Origin: JAZGBC01 sp036444495 | GTDB taxonomy: Bacteria; Pseudomonadota; Alphaproteobacteria; Kiloniellales; J153 | Reading direction: 5' to 3' | DNA length: 7,994 nt | Assembly: GCA_036444495.1 (NCBI GenBank) | Contig: JAZGBC010000031.1 | Coordinates: 1-7,994 of the forward strand | Shown here: positions 5,914-7,994 of the stretch, piece by piece | Layout of the letters: the number at the start of each line of letters is the position of its first letter | Position numbering within the stretch: position 1 is the stretch's first letter | Notes under the pieces: model-generated | What the model saw: only the letters and a program-made list of their open reading frames with translations | The model's database searches: none | Told to the model about the DNA's origin: nothing | Translations under genes and position numbers: made by a program

Positions 5914-7812
5914 ATGTCCGAAGAGAAGCTCAGCTTCCAAGCCGAAGTCAGCCGACTTTTGGACATCGTTGCCAACTCGCTCTACTCGAACAAGGAAATC
6001 TTTCTGCGCGAGTTGATCTCCAACGCCTCTGATGCCTGCGACCGCTTGCGCTACGAAGCGCTCACCCGGCCGGAACTGGTCGCCGAGGATCCGGACTACA
6101 AGATCCTGCTGTCCAGCCAGACCAAGGGAAAGAAGCTCACGATCTCCGATAATGGGATCGGCATGAGCCGCGACGAGCTGGTCGAGAACCTGGGTACCAT
6201 CGCGCGCTCGGGCACGGCGGCCTTCGTGGGAGAATTGGACGAAAAGGCGGACGGGAGCAGCCTGATCGGTCAATTCGGCGTCGGTTTCTATTCCACCTTC
6301 ATGGTGGCCGAGTGGGTCGAGGTGGAAAGCCGCAAGGCCGGCGAGCCGGACGGCTGGCGCTGGACCTCGGACGGCAAGGGCGAATTCACCGTCTCCGAAT
6401 GCGATGAGGCGCCGGCCCGGGGCACGCGGATCACGCTGAAGCTCAAGAAGGGCGAGGAGGAATACCTCGATCCGGAGCGCCTGCGGCGCATCGTCAAGAC
6501 CTACTCGGACCACATCGGCATCCCGGTTCTCCTGGCCGATGGCGAGAAAGAGGAGTCGCTGAACGACGCCTCCGCGCTTTGGACGCGGCCCAAGTCGGAG
6601 ATCGAGGAGGAGCAGTACAAGGAGTTCTATCACCACGTCGGGCATGCTTTCGACGACCCCTGGCTGCGCCTGCACTTCAAGGCCGAGGGCGTGATCGAGT
6701 ACACGGGCCTGCTCTACATCCCCTCCCTGCCGCCCTTCGACCTGTTCCATCCCGAGCGCCGGCACGGGGTCAAGCTCTACGTCAAGCGCGTCTTCATCAC
6801 GGACGACTGCGAGGCGCTGGTGCCGCCTTACCTGCGGTTCCTGCGCGGCGTAATCGATACCGAGGACCTGCCGCTCAACATCAGCCGCGATCTGCTGCAG
6901 AACAATCCCCTGGTCGCGAAGATTCGCAAGGCCGTGACCAAGAGGGTGCTCGGCGAGCTCAAGAAGAAGGCGAAGAAGGCGCCGGAGGATTACGCCAAAT
7001 TCTGGGACAACTTCGGCGCGGTCGTGAAAGAGGGCATCTACGAGGACGAGAGCCAGCGCGAGGCGCTCTTCGGGCTGGCCCGCTTCTCCTCCACCACGGG
7101 CGAGGAGAAGGTGAGCCTGGCGGAGTACGTATCGCGCATGTCCGAGGCCCAGGAGGCGATCTACTACATCAGCGGCGGCGAGCTCGAGGGCCTGCGCCGC
7201 AGCCCCCAGATCGAAGGCTTCAAGGCCAAGGGCCTGGAGGTCCTGCTGCTCACCGACCCGGTGGACGAGTTCTGGATTCCGGCGGTCAACGAGTTCCAGG
7301 GCAAGCCCTTCAAGTCGGTCACGCGCGGCGGCGCCGACCTGGGCAAGATCCCCGATTCGGGTGACAAATCGGCGAAAGCGGGCGAAGAGGAAGCGCCCGC
7401 GCCGGGCATCGATTCGCTGGTCGCCTTCGTCAAGCTCACGCTCAAGAACGAGGTCAAGGACGTGCGCACTTCCGAGCGCCTGACCGACAGCGCGGTCTGC
7501 CTCGTGGCCGATGAAGGCGACATCGACATGCACCTGGAGCGGCTGCTCAAGCAGCACCGGGAGCTCGACCAGACGGCCGTGCGCATCCTCGAGATCAATC
7601 CCAAGCACCCGCTGATCCGCCGCCTTTCGGCCCAGCTCGAGACCAAGGGCGCCGAAGACGGCAAGGGCGGAGGTGAATCGCCGCTGCAGGAGGCGGCGCG
7701 TCTGCTGCTGGATCAGGCGCGCATCCTGGAAGGCGAACCCCTGCCCGATCCGGCCGCCTTCGCGCGGCGCCTGAGCCTGCTGGTGGAGCGCGGTTTCGCC
7801 GACCCCGCGTAA
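5914..7812 (+). CDS. htpG: Molecular chaperone HtpG (bacterial Hsp90)
   Basis: This full-length 632-residue Hsp90 (E. coli 624) is an ATP-driven dimeric cytosolic chaperone. The N-terminal GHKL ATPase domain (about 1-215) carries E33, N37 and D40 in the FLRELISNASDA block, DNGIGM at 79-84, LGTIARSGT at 93-101 and the lid glycines GQFGVGF at 119-125. The middle domain contains LPLNISRDLLQNN, where R325 matches the ATP-contacting arginine of E. coli HtpG. After a charged, Ala/Pro-containing linker (about 482-500), the C-terminal dimerisation domain ends with the typical RILEINPKHPLI block near the end. No eukaryotic charged linker or MEEVD tail is present, as expected. The ATG has AAGGAAAAGGG just upstream. 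The gene diverges from pcm, and a heat-type promoter candidate precedes it. Confidence 0.98.
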   Translation: MSEEKLSFQAEVSRLLDIVANSLYSNKEIFLRELISNASDACDRLRYEALTRPELVAEDPDYKILLSSQTKGKKLTISDNGIGMSRDELVENLGTIARSGTAAFVGELDEKADGSSLIGQFGVGFYSTFMVAEWVEVESRKAGEPDGWRWTSDGKGEFTVSECDEAPARGTRITLKLKKGEEEYLDPERLRRIVKTYSDHIGIPVLLADGEKEESLNDASALWTRPKSEIEEEQYKEFYHHVGHAFDDPWLRLHFKAEGVIEYTGLLYIPSLPPFDLFHPERRHGVKLYVKRVFITDDCEALVPPYLRFLRGVIDTEDLPLNISRDLLQNNPLVAKIRKAVTKRVLGELKKKAKKAPEDYAKFWDNFGAVVKEGIYEDESQREALFGLARFSSTTGEEKVSLAEYVSRMSEAQEAIYYISGGELEGLRRSPQIEGFKAKGLEVLLLTDPVDEFWIPAVNEFQGKPFKSVTRGGADLGKIPDSGDKSAKAGEEEAPAPGIDSLVAFVKLTLKNEVKDVRTSERLTDSAVCLVADEGDIDMHLERLLKQHRELDQTAVRILEINPKHPLIRRLSAQLETKGAEDGKGGGESPLQEAARLLLDQARILEGEPLPDPAAFARRLSLLVERGFADPA

Positions 7813-7833
7813 GACCAAGTCTCGTTTCAAGCA

Positions 7834-7953
7834 CCCCCCTCACCCTCGGTCGCTACGCTCCCTCTTCCCTCTCCCCCCGCAAGCGGGGGGAGAGGGTTAT
7901 GTAGGCTTGGCGAGGCTTACAGCCGAGACTTAGCCGGAGTTGGGTGAGGGGGG
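7834..7953. repeat. 120-bp palindromic intergenic repeat after htpG
   Basis: The outer arms CCCCCCTCACCC (7834-7845) and GGGTGAGGGGGG (7942-7953) are perfectly complementary over 12 bp and enclose a strong inner hairpin (7867-7896). A further 8-bp pair, AAGTCTCG (7817-7824) and CGAGACTT (7924-7931), reaches back almost to the htpG stop. This C-rich/G-rich nested form is like the short intergenic palindromes widely dispersed in proteobacterial genomes. The remaining 41 bases to the window end show nothing I can identify. Confidence 0.7.
7867..7896 (+). terminator. Strong hairpin, likely ends htpG transcription
   Basis: CCCTCTCCCCCCGC and GCGGGGGGAGAGGG form a perfect 14-bp inverted repeat around two A bases, 55 bases after the htpG stop. 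The stem is very stable, but only TTATGT follows it, so it lacks a proper T tract. It is the core of the larger repeat and may act as a terminator or as a 3' end stabiliser. Confidence 0.5.
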
Positions 7954-7994
7954 CGATTCCGCGGCTCCCACCTAAGACGGGACGGGGTTACCGC

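Noticed and set aside
5845..7830. 661-codon open frame antisense to htpG
   Set aside because: htpG on the other strand is unmistakable. The antisense frame is a by-product of GC-rich third positions, rich in Arg, Leu, Gly and Ala, with no recognisable domain.

Overview
The window looks like ordinary chromosomal DNA of a GC-rich alphaproteobacterium, most likely Rhodospirillales-like. The evidence is the gene content and order: a 7Fe ferredoxin next to a CarD/CdnL regulator, a SUV3-like helicase overlapping a small S4 RNA-binding protein, and protein sequences typical of that class. Codon use is strongly GC-biased, which creates long open frames antisense to the real genes. No phage, insertion sequence, CRISPR array, tRNA or rRNA is visible.

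Layout. Six genes lie on the minus strand, read from right to left: pcm (isoaspartyl methyltransferase, start 5764), a SUV3/MgpS-type RNA helicase (4945-2420), an Hsp15-like S4 protein (2423-2049, ATGA overlap with the helicase), a TerB-family protein (1921-1457), fdxA (1370-1026) and carD (645-148). On the plus strand, htpG (5914-7812) diverges from pcm across 149 bp that hold an RpoH-like promoter candidate and an 11-bp direct repeat. At the far left, an open frame ending at 151 may be the tail of an unidentified gene converging on carD. At the far right, the sequence after htpG holds a 120-bp palindromic intergenic repeat with a very strong inner hairpin.

How the genes fit together. The set suggests housekeeping and stress maintenance: repair of damaged proteins (Pcm), protein folding (HtpG), RNA and ribosome handling (helicase and S4 protein), electron transfer (FdxA) and control of transcription initiation (CarD). 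Only the helicase-S4 pair is clearly coupled in the sequence.

The most interesting non-coding stretch is the 380-bp gap between fdxA and carD. It holds a good sigma70-like promoter on the minus strand (901-929), a 15-bp palindrome just upstream of its -35 box, and then three predicted stem-loops, the last followed by a T-rich tract. That architecture fits either a small RNA of about 125 nt or an attenuated leader for carD. I do not recognise it as a known RNA family.
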